From an uncultured Selenomonadales bacterium (GTDB taxonomy: Bacteria > Bacillota > Negativicutes > Selenomonadales > Selenomonadaceae), in the NCBI GenBank assembly GCA_947305445.1, contig CAMZDU010000058.1:1-6608 (forward strand): a DNA stretch of 6,608 nucleotides. Direction: 5' to 3'. The translations under genes and the position numbers were made by a program. The notes beneath the pieces were generated by a model. It made no database searches. It saw only the letters and a list, made by a program, of their open reading frames with translations, and was not told where the DNA came from. Shown piece after piece: positions 6,574 to 6,608 of the stretch (its first letter is position 1; each line of letters opens with the position of its first letter).

Positions 6574-6608
6574 AGATCGGAAGAGCACACGTCTGAACTC
6601 CAGTCACG
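6574..6608 (+). other. Illumina TruSeq adapter contamination (not genomic)
   Basis: From 6574 to the end the sequence is the standard Illumina Read 1 3' adapter, beginning AGATCGGAAGAGC and running through its CCAGTCAC end plus one further base. It joins whiA coding sequence abruptly in mid-gene. The contig therefore ends in an untrimmed library adapter. Positions 6574-6608 should be masked, and no gene start inside it is real. Confidence 0.98.

Noticed and set aside
1..6608. Possible CRISPR array, tRNA, rRNA, insertion sequence or prophage remains
   Set aside because: No direct-repeat array, cloverleaf, transposase or terminal inverted repeat pair was found; the AAAATTTT tracts are irregularly spaced and are not array repeats.

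Overview
The window looks like a fragment of an anaerobic Firmicutes genome, most likely Negativicutes (Selenomonas/Megasphaera-type relatives). Three things suggest this. There is a WhiA C-terminus, a family of Gram-positive-lineage bacteria. There is a short-chain flavodoxin that strongly resembles the Megasphaera/clostridial type from memory. There is also a cytoplasmic PreP-like M16C peptidase. Base composition is near-balanced, but the sequence is full of AAAATTTT-type tracts. The taxonomic call is inference; no database search was possible. The right-hand 35 bases are not genomic: they are Illumina sequencing adapter, so this is the end of a draft or metagenomic contig.

Layout from left to right. 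Positions 1-1364 (minus) hold a GT41 / O-GlcNAc-transferase-like (SPINDLY-type) glycosyltransferase with a short TPR-like N-terminus; its C-terminus runs off the window. Positions 1365-1590 are a divergent intergenic region with a good sigma-70-type promoter for the flavodoxin and a plausible one for the glycosyltransferase. Positions 1591-2019 (plus) hold the flavodoxin, followed by a hairpin terminator that can also end transcription from the opposite side. Positions 2139-3125 (minus) hold a Gfo/Idh/MocA-family NAD(P)-dependent oxidoreductase. Positions 3161-6085 (minus) hold the complete M16C metallopeptidase, 974 aa. Positions 6086-6237 are a 152-bp spacer with a 14-bp perfect palindrome. 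Positions 6238-6573 (minus) hold the last 111 residues of WhiA, cut off by adapter at 6574-6608.

whiA, the peptidase and the oxidoreductase all read leftward. The 35-bp gap between the last two suggests co-transcription; the link to whiA is less certain. The flavodoxin is a single-gene unit between two leftward units. The genes do not form an obvious pathway: they cover housekeeping regulation, peptide turnover, sugar or polyol redox chemistry, electron transfer and protein or surface glycosylation. I found no CRISPR array, transposon, tRNA, rRNA or clear defence system, and nothing I would call a new biological system. The points most worth a second look are the adapter-contaminated end, the divergent active site of the GT41 enzyme and the extreme AAAATTTT enrichment.
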